From Tritonibacter horizontis (GTDB lineage Bacteria; Pseudomonadota; Alphaproteobacteria; Rhodobacterales; Rhodobacteraceae): DNA of 37,614 bases. Location: assembly GCF_001518015.1 (NCBI RefSeq), contig NZ_LPUY01000103.1:1-37614 (forward strand), given 5' to 3'. The notes below the pieces were generated by a model. The model saw only the letters and a program-made list of their open reading frames with translations. It made no database searches and was not told the origin of the DNA. The position numbers were made by a program, and so were the translations under genes. Within the stretch, counting starts at the first letter, position 1. The number at the start of each line of letters is the position of its first letter. Shown here in pieces: positions 7,616 to 16,676 of this stretch.

Positions 7616-8971
7616 ATGACACACAAATCTCAATTGGCCCGCTACGGTCTGTTCGACACCAAGGTTCCCCGCTACACCAGTTATCCCGCAACACCGCATT
7701 TCCAGGCGGACTGCGGGTCGGACCAGTTCGAACACTGGATCGAAGCCATTGAACCGGGGTCACAGATTTCCCTGTATCTGCACGTCCCTTTCTGCCGAAG
7801 GCTGTGTTGGTTTTGTGCCTGCCGGACCCAGGGCACCCGCTCGGACTCCCCCGTGCGCAACTATGTCGATGTGCTGAAACAGGAACTGACCCTGTTGACC
7901 CGCCATCTCCCTGCCGGGGTCACCCTGTCGCGCCTGCATTGGGGCGGTGGCACGCCCACGCTTCTGTCGCCAGATCTGATGACCGATCTGGCAGAGAGGA
8001 TTTTCAAGGTCGCACCCATGGCGCCGGGCGGCGAGTTTTCGGTCGAAATCGACCCCAACGAAATCGACGCGCCTCGTCTGGATGCTCTGGTCCAGGCCGG
8101 GCTCACCCGTGCGTCGATTGGCATCCAGGATTTCGATCCGCAGATCCAGAAAACCATTGGACGTATCCAGCCCTATGACCTGACACGGGACGTCGTCGAG
8201 ATGATCCGTGCCCGCGGCGTTCACAGCCTGAACGCAGACATTCTGTTCGGCCTGCCGCACCAGACCCGCGGCCGGATGATGGACACGGTGCAAAAACTGC
8301 TCTCGCTCGCCCCGGATCGGGTCGCCCTTTACGGGTACGCCCATGTCCCCTGGATGGCGCGGCGGCAATCCATGATACCGTCAGATGTCCTGCCCAACCC
8401 GCAAGACCGCCTGCAACTCTATGATGCGGCACGGCAATTGTTCCTGTGGGACGGCTACCAAAGCATTGGCATAGACCATTTCGCAGTCCCCCACGACAGG
8501 CTGGCGGTTGCCGCGCGCCAGGGTCGATTGCGGCGCAATTTTCAGGGCTATACAGATGACAGCGCAGAGGTCCTGATTGGTCTCGGGGCGTCGTCGATCT
8601 CGCGGTTTCCACAGGGCTACGCCCAGAACACGGCCTCGACGTCGACCTATAACAAGACGATCCGATATGAAAAATTTGCCACGGTGCGCGGGCATGTGTT
8701 CACGGGAGAGGACCGTCTACGCGGCCGCCTGATCGAGGCGCTGATGTGCGATTTCGCCATTTCGACCAAGGACATTCTGTCCCGCTTCACGATCGAAAAA
8801 CACCAGCTTGCGGCACTGTTCGACAGCGTACAATCCGCGTTTCCCGGCCTGCTAGAGGTCTCCGAAACCGGCCTTAGAATCAAACCCGAGGCCAAGCCAC
8901 TGACCCGCGTCATTGCGCGTCACTTTGATCTCTACACCCAGGGCGAGGCTGGTCACAGCTCTGCAATTTGA
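7616..8971 (+). CDS. hemN: Oxygen-independent coproporphyrinogen III oxidase
   Basis: A 451-residue radical SAM enzyme that decarboxylates coproporphyrinogen III to protoporphyrinogen IX without O2, the anaerobic step of haem and bacteriochlorophyll synthesis. The N-terminus has the true HemN signature (LARYGLFDTKVPRYTSYP), distinguishing it from HemW. The cluster motif is C60-x3-C64-x2-C67-x-C69 in HVPFCRRLCWFCAC, followed by HWGGGTPT, EIDPNEI and the HemN C-terminal domain. No Shine-Dalgarno sequence precedes the ATG, and the FNR box geometry predicts a transcript starting at or very near it. It is divergent from fnrL. Confidence 0.95.
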   Translation: MTHKSQLARYGLFDTKVPRYTSYPATPHFQADCGSDQFEHWIEAIEPGSQISLYLHVPFCRRLCWFCACRTQGTRSDSPVRNYVDVLKQELTLLTRHLPAGVTLSRLHWGGGTPTLLSPDLMTDLAERIFKVAPMAPGGEFSVEIDPNEIDAPRLDALVQAGLTRASIGIQDFDPQIQKTIGRIQPYDLTRDVVEMIRARGVHSLNADILFGLPHQTRGRMMDTVQKLLSLAPDRVALYGYAHVPWMARRQSMIPSDVLPNPQDRLQLYDAARQLFLWDGYQSIGIDHFAVPHDRLAVAARQGRLRRNFQGYTDDSAEVLIGLGASSISRFPQGYAQNTASTSTYNKTIRYEKFATVRGHVFTGEDRLRGRLIEALMCDFAISTKDILSRFTIEKHQLAALFDSVQSAFPGLLEVSETGLRIKPEAKPLTRVIARHFDLYTQGEAGHSSAI

Positions 8972-9083
8972 CACCGCGCCGCGCCAGCGGCGCCCGGCCC
9001 AACGGGCAAAAGGGGCTGTTTCAGGCCCTTGCGACGGGCGGGAGCGCCCCCCTCCCTGCAAACTCGCGACAACTGCGCCGTGC
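8972..9083. repeat. GC-rich convergent intergenic element with partial palindromes
   Basis: The gap between converging hemN and yejF. It holds GCGCCCGGCCCAACGGG near 8990-9006 and GGGCGGGAGCGCCCCCC near 9038-9054. The same two blocks, in the same order and a similar distance apart, recur at 32679-32740. No clean stem followed by a T run was found. It may be a member of a dispersed intergenic repeat that also ends transcription; low certainty. Confidence 0.35.
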
Positions 9084-10673
9084 TCAGATCCGGCCCGTGA
9101 CAGCCGACAGCAGGCTTTGGGTATAAGCAGCCTTCGGAGCGCGAAAAACCTCTTCTGATGGGCCGCGCTCGACAACCTCCCCCGCCTTCATCACCAGGAT
9201 CTCATGCGACATTGCGCGCACCACGTTGAGATCATGACTGATAAAGAGATAGGCCAGCCCATGTCGGGCCTGCAAATCGCGCAACAAATCCACGATTTGC
9301 ACCTGAACGGTCATATCCAGGGCCGAAGTTGGTTCATCCAGAACCACCAGCTTGGGCCGCAGCACCATCGCGCGGGCAATCGCGATGCGTTGCCGCTGAC
9401 CGCCGGAAAACTCATGCGGATAGCGATCCATCGCTGCGGGGTCCAGCCCCACCTCGACCATGACGTCCGCCACCAGTTCGCGCGGATCGCGGTGCTGGTC
9501 CACCTCGTGGATGGACAGCCCTTCGGCGATGATCTGTTGGCAGGTCATTCGCGGGCTGAGCGACCCAAAAGGATCCTGAAACACGATCTGCATATCCTTG
9601 CGCAGCCGACGCAGATCGCGGGTGGTGCCCTGCCTCAGGTCTTTGCCCTGAAAGGACAGCTCGCCCTCGGAAGAGATCAGGCGCATCAAGGCCAGCGCCA
9701 ATGTCGTCTTGCCGGAACCGGACTCGCCAACGATGCCCAGCGTTTCGCCCGCACGGACCGACAGCGACATGGGATTGACAGCTTTCACATGGCCAACGGT
9801 GCGCTTGAGCAATCCGCGCTGGATAGGAAACCACACCTTCAGATCACGGGCCGAGACCAGCTCTGCCGCACCTTCGGGCACCGGAGTTGGTCGCCCGGAG
9901 GGTTCCGCAGCCAAAAGCTTTCGGGTGTAGTCATGCTGCGGATTGGCAAAAAGAGCCGCCGTCGGCCCTTCCTCGACGATCTCGCCCGCTTTCATCACGC
10001 AGACCCGGTCCGCGATCCGTCGCACAATCGACAGATCATGGGTGATGAACAACAGCCCCATGCCTTCGCTTTGCTTCAGCTCAGCCAGCAGATCGAGGAT
10101 TTGCGCCTGTATGGTCACATCCAGCGCGGTTGTCGGCTCATCCGCAACCAGCACGTCCGGCTTGTTCGCCAAGGCCATGGCAATCATCACCCGCTGGCGC
10201 TGCCCGCCTGACAATTGGTGCGGATACGCCCCGAGGCGGCTCTCCGCATCGCGGATACCGACCTTGTTCAACAGATCTATGATACGACGTTTTGCGGTGC
10301 CCCCCAGCACCCCCTGGTGCAACGCCAGCGCTTCGCCCAGCTGTTTTTCAATTGTATGCAGGGGGTTGAGCGAGGTCATAGGCTCCTGAAAGATAAAGGA
10401 GATGTCATTGCCACGCACCTTGCGCAATTGACGTTCGTCCGCGCCAACCATTTCCTGGCCGTCATAGGTGACAGAGCCGGATACCGTGGCGCTATCGCCC
10501 AGAAGCTGCACCGTTGACAGCGCGGACACCGATTTGCCGGAGCCCGACTCCCCGACCAGCGCCACGGTTTCCCCGCGCGCGACAGAAAAGGACACGCCCC
10601 GGACCGCCTCGGTGAGCTTGCCATCCTGCCGGAAAGATACGCGCAGGTCTTTGACCTGAAGGATCGGAGTCAT
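9084..10673 (-). CDS. yejF: ABC transporter ATPase with two fused nucleotide-binding domains (YejF-like)
   Basis: A 529-residue fused ATPase powering the adjacent peptide importer. The first domain has Walker A GESGSGKS (41-48), LSGGQ (154-158) and VADEPTTALD. The second has Walker A GESGSGKT (316-323), FSGGQRQR and VLDEPTSALD. Each half ends in an oligopeptide-type C-terminal extension (HDYTRKLL and AYTQSLL). The fused two-domain form is characteristic of YejF in the YejABEF microcin C/peptide system. The start overlaps the upstream permease stop by 4 bp. It is the last gene of the four-gene operon. Confidence 0.93.
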   Translation of the reverse strand: MTPILQVKDLRVSFRQDGKLTEAVRGVSFSVARGETVALVGESGSGKSVSALSTVQLLGDSATVSGSVTYDGQEMVGADERQLRKVRGNDISFIFQEPMTSLNPLHTIEKQLGEALALHQGVLGGTAKRRIIDLLNKVGIRDAESRLGAYPHQLSGGQRQRVMIAMALANKPDVLVADEPTTALDVTIQAQILDLLAELKQSEGMGLLFITHDLSIVRRIADRVCVMKAGEIVEEGPTAALFANPQHDYTRKLLAAEPSGRPTPVPEGAAELVSARDLKVWFPIQRGLLKRTVGHVKAVNPMSLSVRAGETLGIVGESGSGKTTLALALMRLISSEGELSFQGKDLRQGTTRDLRRLRKDMQIVFQDPFGSLSPRMTCQQIIAEGLSIHEVDQHRDPRELVADVMVEVGLDPAAMDRYPHEFSGGQRQRIAIARAMVLRPKLVVLDEPTSALDMTVQVQIVDLLRDLQARHGLAYLFISHDLNVVRAMSHEILVMKAGEVVERGPSEEVFRAPKAAYTQSLLSAVTGRI

Positions 10674-11776
10674 GAGAATGTCTTTCTCGGATCAAACGCG
10701 TCCCGCACGCCCTCGAAAATGAAGACCAGCAGCGACAACATGATCGCAAAGGTGGAAAACGCGGTGAAGGCGAGCCAGGGCGCCTGCAGGTTCTGTTTCG
10801 CCTGCAAGGTCATCTCGCCCAGCGAGGGCGAGGACGACGGCAGACCGAAGCCGAGAAAATCCAGCCCCGCAAGCGTGCTGATGGTGCCGGTGACGATAAA
10901 GGGCAGCATGGTCAGCGTTGCAACCATCGCATTGGGCAGCATGTGGCGGAACATGATGGTCATGTCGCCCACCCCCAACGCCCGCGCGGCGCGTACATAT
11001 TCCAGATTGCGGGCGCGCAGAAACTCCGCCCGCACCACCCCGACAAGCGCCGTCCAGCTGAACAGCACCATGAGAAACACCAGAAGCCAGAACCCCCGCC
11101 CCAGGATCGCAAACATGATGATGATGACATAAAGCGTCGGCGTCGCGGACCAGATCTCGATGATCCGCTGGAAAATCAGATCCAGCCAACCACCGAAAAA
11201 CCCCTGAACGGCGCCGGCAAAAATCCCGATCAGGGTCGAGGCCCCCGTCACGATGAGCGTGAAGACGATCGACAGGCGGAAGCCGTAGATCACCCGCGCC
11301 AGCACATCGCGTTTGGTGTCATCGGTGCCAAGCCAGTTCTGCCCATTGGGCGGCAGCGGCGCGGCACCGGGCCGGTCCACCGGCGTGTCGAAACTATAAG
11401 GGATCAGCGGCCACAGCGCCCAGCCCTTCTCGAACCCATCGGCCTGATAGGTCCCGGCCGAGATATCGCGCAGGATGCTCTCTGGTTCGTCAAAACAGTC
11501 TTCGATGCCGCCACTCGCGATCAGACATTGCACCTCCGGGTCGCGGTAAGCAGCCTCGGTCTGGAAATCCCCGCCGAAATCGGTCTCCGGGTAGAACTTC
11601 CAGATCGGAGTGAAATAGTCGCCACGGTAGTTGACGAGGATTGGTTTGTCGTTGGCCAGAACATCAGCAAAGAGCGACAGGCCAAACAGCACCAAAAAGA
11701 TCCGCAGCGACCAGAGCGCCCTGCGATTGCTGCGAAAGTTGTTCCAGCGTCGCTGGTTGAGCGGAGACAGCGCCAT
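10670..11776 (-). CDS. yejE: ABC transporter permease (YejE-like, OppC family)
   Basis: A 368-residue inner-membrane permease. An N-terminal RRWNNFRSNRRALWS motif precedes the first helix (the OppC/YejE entry), then a long periplasmic segment of about residues 45-150 containing the YejE-typical YRGDYFTPIW and PPNGQNWLGTDDTKRDVLARVIYG. Five more helices and the EAA-type loop (EYVRAARALGVGDMTIMFRHMLPN) follow. It pairs with YejB to form the channel. The start lies 3 nt after the yejB stop. Confidence 0.92.
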   Translation of the reverse strand: MALSPLNQRRWNNFRSNRRALWSLRIFLVLFGLSLFADVLANDKPILVNYRGDYFTPIWKFYPETDFGGDFQTEAAYRDPEVQCLIASGGIEDCFDEPESILRDISAGTYQADGFEKGWALWPLIPYSFDTPVDRPGAAPLPPNGQNWLGTDDTKRDVLARVIYGFRLSIVFTLIVTGASTLIGIFAGAVQGFFGGWLDLIFQRIIEIWSATPTLYVIIIMFAILGRGFWLLVFLMVLFSWTALVGVVRAEFLRARNLEYVRAARALGVGDMTIMFRHMLPNAMVATLTMLPFIVTGTISTLAGLDFLGFGLPSSSPSLGEMTLQAKQNLQAPWLAFTAFSTFAIMLSLLVFIFEGVRDAFDPRKTFS

Positions 11777-11779
11777 GGG

Positions 11780-12868
11780 TCAGCCCTCCCTCTTTTCAAA
11801 GTCGATCCGCGGATCGACGAGCACATACATGATGTCCGACACAATTCCGACCACCAGCCCCATCAGGCCAAAGATGAACAGGGTGCCGAACACAATCGGA
11901 TAATCCCGCGCCACCGCCGCCTCGAACCCAAGCCGCCCCAAGCCGTCGAGCGAAAAGATCGTCTCGATAATCAGGCTGCCGGAGAAAAAGATAGAGATAA
12001 ACACGCCCGGAAAGCCGGCGATCACAATCAGCATCGCATTGCGGAACACATGGCCATAAAGCACCCGGTTTTCGGTCAGCCCCTTGGCCCGCGCCGTCAT
12101 CACATATTGCTTCTTGATCTCGTCCAGAAACGAGTTCTTGGTCAACAGCGTCAGCGTCGCAAAGGCCGAGATCGTCGAGGCGATGATCGGCAGGGTGATG
12201 TGCCAGAAATAATCGCCAATCTTGCCCAGCAGGCTCATCTGCTCCCAATTCTCGGACGTCAGCCCCCGCAGCGGAAAAACCTGCCAGTAAGACCCGCCCG
12301 CCAGCAGCACCAGCAGCAGGATGGCGAACAGAAACCCCGGGATCGCATAGGCCGCAATGATCACCGCGCTGGTCCAGCTGTCGAATTTGCTGCCATCGCG
12401 CAGCGCCTTTTTGACGCCCAGCGGGATGGAAATCAGATAGGCGATCAGCGTTGACCACAGGCCAAGCGAGATCGACACCGGCATTTTCTCCAGCACCAGG
12501 TCGATGACACTGATATTGCGGAAATAACTCTCTCCGAAATCAAGCCGCATGTAGTTCCACAACATGTTGACGAACCGCTGGAGCGGCGGCTTGTCAAAGC
12601 CGAACTCGCGTTCCAGCTCCTCTATGAACTCCGGAGGCAGACCGCGTGCACCGGCATATTGGCTCTCTGCCTGTCCCGCCGTTTCCGCCCCGGCGTCATT
12701 GGTGGCGCCGGAAAAGCCGCTAAAGACATCCCCGCCGCCTTCCAATCGGGCTATCATCTGCTCGACAGGGCCGCCCGGAACGAATTGCACCAAGGCAAAA
12801 TTCACCACCATGATGCCGATCAGTGTCGGAATCACCAACAGCAGTCGTCGCAGAATATAATTTAACAT
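11780..12868 (-). CDS. yejB: ABC transporter permease (YejB-like, OppB family)
   Basis: A 362-residue inner-membrane permease starting [19 protein letters not shown], the OppB-type first helix. The extended periplasmic loop (about residues 40-130, with [20 protein letters not shown]) is typical of YejB. The EAA loop reads [25 protein letters not shown]. It lies 7 nt downstream of yejA and 3 nt upstream of yejE, so the four genes form one transcript. Confidence 0.92.
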   Translation of the reverse strand: MLNYILRRLLLVIPTLIGIMVVNFALVQFVPGGPVEQMIARLEGGGDVFSGFSGATNDAGAETAGQAESQYAGARGLPPEFIEELEREFGFDKPPLQRFVNMLWNYMRLDFGESYFRNISVIDLVLEKMPVSISLGLWSTLIAYLISIPLGVKKALRDGSKFDSWTSAVIIAAYAIPGFLFAILLLVLLAGGSYWQVFPLRGLTSENWEQMSLLGKIGDYFWHITLPIIASTISAFATLTLLTKNSFLDEIKKQYVMTARAKGLTENRVLYGHVFRNAMLIVIAGFPGVFISIFFSGSLIIETIFSLDGLGRLGFEAAVARDYPIVFGTLFIFGLMGLVVGIVSDIMYVLVDPRIDFEKREG

Positions 12869-12875
12869 CGGGAGG

Positions 12876-14825
12876 TTACCTCAACGCGCCGGCGTCGCGC
12901 AGCGCTTGGGCCTTCTCCTCGTTCGACCACCAGAAATCAAGATAGCCCAAGGCATAGGGCGGAATCTCCTCGGGGTGTTCGTATTGATCGTAGTAAGCCA
13001 CCCAATGGTCGGGGTTATACCACAGCGGGATCATGATGAATTCATACCGCAACGCACGGTCAAGCGCCTTGAGGCTGGTGACTTCTTCTTCGCGTGTTTC
13101 GGCGTGCAACGACGCATCTATGATCGCATCCACCAGCGGCGAGGCCAGGCCGGAGGGGTTGAACAGCGAATATTCCGCCGCCTCAGAGCCGTAATATTGC
13201 GCCAATCCCGTGCCGGTGCCCAGGAAGGACGCATATCGGTCCACAACCATGTCATAGTCGCGCGCGCGTTCGCGGCTGGTGTATTGCGCCGTATCGACCA
13301 CCTCGAAATTCACGTTGATCCCGAGACTGTCGAGGTTTGCCACATAGTTTTCCATCACCGATCGCGTGGTCGGCGAAGAGGACGACGAGAACAGAAAATC
13401 CAGGGTGAAGGGCTGGCCATCCGGCCCCACCCGCCGACCATCTTCGCCAACCGGAAAACCGGCATCCTGCAACAAGCTCATCGCCTTGCGTGCATTGCCC
13501 CGGTCGAACAGGCGGCCTGCATCAGAGGTCGGCGGCACGTAGACCTCTTCGGTCAGCATCTCTGACGGCACCACATCGCCAAGGTTTTGGAGAAACTCAA
13601 GCTCGGCCCCCTCTGGCACGCCCGTCGCCATCAACGGGGTATCCTGGGTAAAGGAACTGCGGCGCTGGAACAGGCCGTAAAGCAGGCTTTCGTTTGACCA
13701 TTCAAAATTGAACGCCAGCGCCAGCGCCTCCCGCACGCGGGTGTCCTGCAGCTCCGGCGAGGCCAGATTGAAGATGATTCCGGTCGGCGAAGGCGGCGCG
13801 CCGTCTGTCAGTTCCTCGCGCACCACATAGCCGTTGTCGACCTTTGGAAAGTCATAGCCGGCGGCCCATTTCTTGCTGTCGCCCTCGGCGCGGAAGGTAT
13901 ATTCGCCCGCCTTGAACGCCTCAAAAGCGGCGGTGTCATCGGCAAAGATTTCCAGCCGGATGGTGTCAAAGTTGTTTCGCCCCACGTTGACCGGCAGATC
14001 ATTGCCCCAGTAATCCGGGTTGCGTTTCAGCACGATACGGCGGCTCAGGTCGATCTCGTCGATCACATAGGGGCCAGAGCCGGGAGGGCCTTCGATCCAG
14101 GTCTCGTTCAGCTTCTGGCCGGTGTCCTCGAACCACTTTTTCGACCAGACCGTAACGCCGCCGACCTGTTCGATCATGCTGCGGCGCGACAGCCCCTCAG
14201 CGAAATAGAATTTGATGGTGAGGTCATCCAGAACCTCGACCTTCGGGATCCGCTTGCGCACGGCATCGGCGTAGGATTTCAGACCCTGATCCAACAGCAG
14301 GTTGTGGCTAAAGGCGACGTCATGCGCCGTGACCGGCGTCCCATCGGAAAACTTTGCCTCCGGGCGCATGTTGAAAATCACCCAGCTTTTGTCCTCGGGG
14401 TATTCGACGCTTTCACAGAGCAAACAGTAGGCCTGACCATAAACATCGGCAGGGACGCTGGCAGTGGGAGCTTCGCTGAGCAGGCTTTCATAGGGGTAGA
14501 CCGAAAACAGATGCGCGCGGCCTTTGCCGGAATAGGGGTTCATGCTGTCAAGCGTGCCGACAAAGGCGATGGAGATTTCACCCCCTTTCGGCGCGTCCGG
14601 ATTGACATAGTTGAAATGGCGATAGTCGGCCGGATAGTCGAGGTCACCGTAGTAGGAATAGCCATGGCTCTTTACCATGTTTTCCTCGGCGGAGGAGGCC
14701 GCCCAGGTCGAGGCCAGAAGAGCCGCAACAGAGAGCAGCCCGACACCGATAAAAGGTTTGATCCAGAACTGGTCCTCTACGGTGGTGGCCGCCACGGATT
14801 CTGCATGCACGCGTCTGTTGGTCAT
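12876..14825 (-). CDS. yejA: Extracellular solute-binding protein, family 5 (YejA-like)
   Basis: A 649-residue periplasmic binding protein, the length of YejA rather than of shorter DppA/OppA. The N-terminus has an unusually long charged region of about 22 residues, then a hydrophobic core ([18 protein letters not shown]) and likely signal-peptidase cleavage near ASSA-EE. Family-5 landmarks include [56 protein letters not shown] and [16 protein letters not shown] lies 7 nt before the ATG. First gene of yejABEF. Substrates of YejA proteins include oligopeptides and microcin C; the substrate here is unknown. Confidence 0.92.
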   Translation of the reverse strand: MTNRRVHAESVAATTVEDQFWIKPFIGVGLLSVAALLASTWAASSAEENMVKSHGYSYYGDLDYPADYRHFNYVNPDAPKGGEISIAFVGTLDSMNPYSGKGRAHLFSVYPYESLLSEAPTASVPADVYGQAYCLLCESVEYPEDKSWVIFNMRPEAKFSDGTPVTAHDVAFSHNLLLDQGLKSYADAVRKRIPKVEVLDDLTIKFYFAEGLSRRSMIEQVGGVTVWSKKWFEDTGQKLNETWIEGPPGSGPYVIDEIDLSRRIVLKRNPDYWGNDLPVNVGRNNFDTIRLEIFADDTAAFEAFKAGEYTFRAEGDSKKWAAGYDFPKVDNGYVVREELTDGAPPSPTGIIFNLASPELQDTRVREALALAFNFEWSNESLLYGLFQRRSSFTQDTPLMATGVPEGAELEFLQNLGDVVPSEMLTEEVYVPPTSDAGRLFDRGNARKAMSLLQDAGFPVGEDGRRVGPDGQPFTLDFLFSSSSSPTTRSVMENYVANLDSLGINVNFEVVDTAQYTSRERARDYDMVVDRYASFLGTGTGLAQYYGSEAAEYSLFNPSGLASPLVDAIIDASLHAETREEEVTSLKALDRALRYEFIMIPLWYNPDHWVAYYDQYEHPEEIPPYALGYLDFWWSNEEKAQALRDAGALR

Positions 14826-15046
14826 CTGCCTACTCCCCTACCTCTGTGCGACGTCGGTCCCGCCGCGCCTTTGTATTATGTATTCCAAGGTAATTGCCCG
14901 ACGACCTTATTTTCAAGCCGAGATTACACGCTCGCGCCGAATTGAAACCCCGCGCCACGCCGTATGGTGCAGCGGCAGGCGGCAGAGACCGATTTCAGGT
15001 CGCTCGCCTTGGCCGCCGAACTGGCCGACTGGCAGTTACGCGGCAC

Positions 15047-15074
15047 AAAAAAGGCCGCGACATACGTCACGGCC
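15047..15074 (-). terminator. Intrinsic terminator of the cytochrome c gene
   Basis: Read on the minus strand, GGCCGTGAC-GTAT-GTCGCGGCC (15074-15053) forms a 9-bp stem with one G-T pair and a 4-nt loop, followed by T6 (15052-15047). It starts 36 nt after the stop codon at 15111. The remaining sequence up to yejA (14826-15046) holds nothing further that I recognise except probable yejA promoter sequence. Confidence 0.85.
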
Positions 15075-15110
15075 AATCGATGTTTCAAAGTGGATAGGGC
15101 CAGTGGCCGA

Positions 15111-15611
15111 TCAATTTCCGACGCTTTCAAGATAGGCGATGAGATCGACCCGATCGCCCACTTTTTTCAGGCCAGGAAAGGACATCGACGTGCCCGGCGC
15201 ATAGGTCGACGGCTTGAGCAGGAAGGCGCTCAATTCTTCCGGGGTCCAGGTCCCGTCCAGGCTGGCCAGCGTGCTGGAATAGCCAAACCCTGCAACATCC
15301 CCCTGTCCGCGACCAACAACACCGTCCAGGTGCGGGCCGGTCCCGTCTTCGCCATTGACCTTGTGGCAGGCAGAGCATTTGCGGAACACCTTGGCACCGT
15401 TGTCCACGTTGGCCTCGGCCATCAGCGTTGCAAAATCGACCTCGGGCTCGTCACTTGCAGCACCTGCATCCGCAACTTCGATGACGTAAGACGCCTCGCC
15501 GTGTGCATCTACATGGTAAAGTTCCTCAGCAACCCATTTGCCCAGAAGGAACACAAGGAACGCGCCGCAAAAGCCTGCAGTCGCTTTGGTGAGTGTCATC
15601 GTGTCAAACAT
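15111..15611 (-). CDS. Membrane-anchored cytochrome c (c552/cy type)
   Basis: A 166-residue class I cytochrome c with an uncleaved N-terminal anchor helix (about residues 9-27), a 50-residue acidic Ala/Glu-rich linker and a C-terminal haem domain. The haem motif is CSACH (79-83) with GPHLDGVVGR and the axial methionine M143 in TSMSFPGL. This layout matches CycM of Paracoccus/Bradyrhizobium and cytochrome cy of Rhodobacter, which shuttle electrons from the bc1 complex to terminal oxidases, including aa3 and cbb3. No strong Shine-Dalgarno is visible; ATG 15599 is an alternative. Divergent from pheA and followed by a clear terminator. Confidence 0.9.
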   Translation of the reverse strand: MFDTMTLTKATAGFCGAFLVFLLGKWVAEELYHVDAHGEASYVIEVADAGAASDEPEVDFATLMAEANVDNGAKVFRKCSACHKVNGEDGTGPHLDGVVGRGQGDVAGFGYSSTLASLDGTWTPEELSAFLLKPSTYAPGTSMSFPGLKKVGDRVDLIAYLESVGN

Positions 15612-15731
15612 GATAGCGAGTCCATTTCAGCTGTCTTGTTGGCTGTCTAAGGCTTCCCCTCTCAACTGGCAAGGTATAGACACCGCGACTAAACGACCAA
15701 ATTCCCAAGTTTTTGCAAAGATGACGCAGAC

Positions 15732-16562
15732 ATGAGACAAAAAATTGCGATCCAGGGCGAGCTGGGCTCCTACAGCCACGAGGCGTGTCGCGACAAGCGC
15801 CCCGATATGGAAGTGCTCCCCTGCAGTGGTTTTGAGGACGCGATCGAGGCCGTTCGCACCGGCGAGGCCGAGCTGGCAATGCTACCGGTCGAGAACACGA
15901 CCTATGGGCGCGTTGCTGATATTCACCGTCTTTTGCCCCATTCCGGCCTCAAGATCATAGACGAGGCTTTTGTCCGGGTGCACATCAATTTGCTCGCCGT
16001 TCCCGGCGCAACGCTGGCCGATATCCGCGACGCCCATTCGCATATGGTATTGTTGCCGCAATGCGCCAGCTTCCTGCGCGCCCATAACATCCGCGGCCGG
16101 GTCAGCCCCGACAACGCCCGCGCCGCGCGCGAAGTTGCGGAACGGGGCGATCCAAGCCATGCCGCGCTGGCATCGGAACTGGCCGGCGAGATCTACGGAT
16201 TGAACGTGCTCGCCCGTCATATCGAAGATCAGGGCAACAACACCACCCGGTTCCTGATCATGTCCCGCGACGCCGACAACAGTCGTCGGGGCGACAATGG
16301 CATGATCACCAGTTTTGTGTTTGAAGTCCGCAACATCCCCGCCTCTCTCTACAAAGCGATGGGCGGGTTTGCGACCAATGGCGTCAACATGACAAAACTG
16401 GAAAGCTACATGGTCGGTGGCTCTTTCACCGCGACGCAGTTTTATGCCGATATTGATGGCCACCCGGACGATGCCAATGTCCGTCTCGCCATGGACGAGT
16501 TGGCGTATTTTACCACCAATGTCGAAATCCTCGGCGTCTATCCCGCAGATCGCAAACGATAG
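15732..16562 (+). CDS. pheA: Prephenate dehydratase
   Basis: A 276-residue monofunctional prephenate dehydratase, converting prephenate to phenylpyruvate in phenylalanine synthesis. The catalytic domain (1-180) has IQGELGSYSHEA, PVENTTYGRV and the catalytic T-R-F triad in NNTTRFLIM (171-174). An ACT regulatory domain follows (about 190-270). Its phenylalanine-binding motif, usually ESRP, reads ESYM in KLESYMVGG, as in many alphaproteobacterial enzymes. No chorismate mutase domain is fused, unlike the enterobacterial PheA. Divergent from the cytochrome c gene with 120 bp between. Confidence 0.95.
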   Translation: MRQKIAIQGELGSYSHEACRDKRPDMEVLPCSGFEDAIEAVRTGEAELAMLPVENTTYGRVADIHRLLPHSGLKIIDEAFVRVHINLLAVPGATLADIRDAHSHMVLLPQCASFLRAHNIRGRVSPDNARAAREVAERGDPSHAALASELAGEIYGLNVLARHIEDQGNNTTRFLIMSRDADNSRRGDNGMITSFVFEVRNIPASLYKAMGGFATNGVNMTKLESYMVGGSFTATQFYADIDGHPDDANVRLAMDELAYFTTNVEILGVYPADRKR

Positions 16563-16605
16563 ACCACTTCACTGCGCCGCATAGACAGCGTCGCAGTGAA
16601 GGTCT
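16561..16605. terminator. Imperfect hairpin at the convergent end of pheA
   Basis: TTCACTGCG (16568-16576) pairs with CGCAGTGAA (16592-16600), extended after a 2-nt bulge by AGACC (16561-16565) with GGTCT (16601-16605). The left arm begins at the pheA stop codon. There is no T run, so it may act as a 3'-end stabiliser or a factor-dependent terminator rather than a classic intrinsic one. Confidence 0.5.
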
Positions 16606-16676
16606 GGCGTGCTGCGAACGTTACAGGCCGACGCATCTGGCTTCAGACCGTCATGGCTGTCCGTTTGTCATGGCTA

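Noticed and set aside
10943-12454. 503-codon plus-strand frame antisense to yejE/yejB
   Set aside because: Long but highly charged and low-complexity, covers two well-supported permease genes on the other strand; a GC-rich shadow frame.
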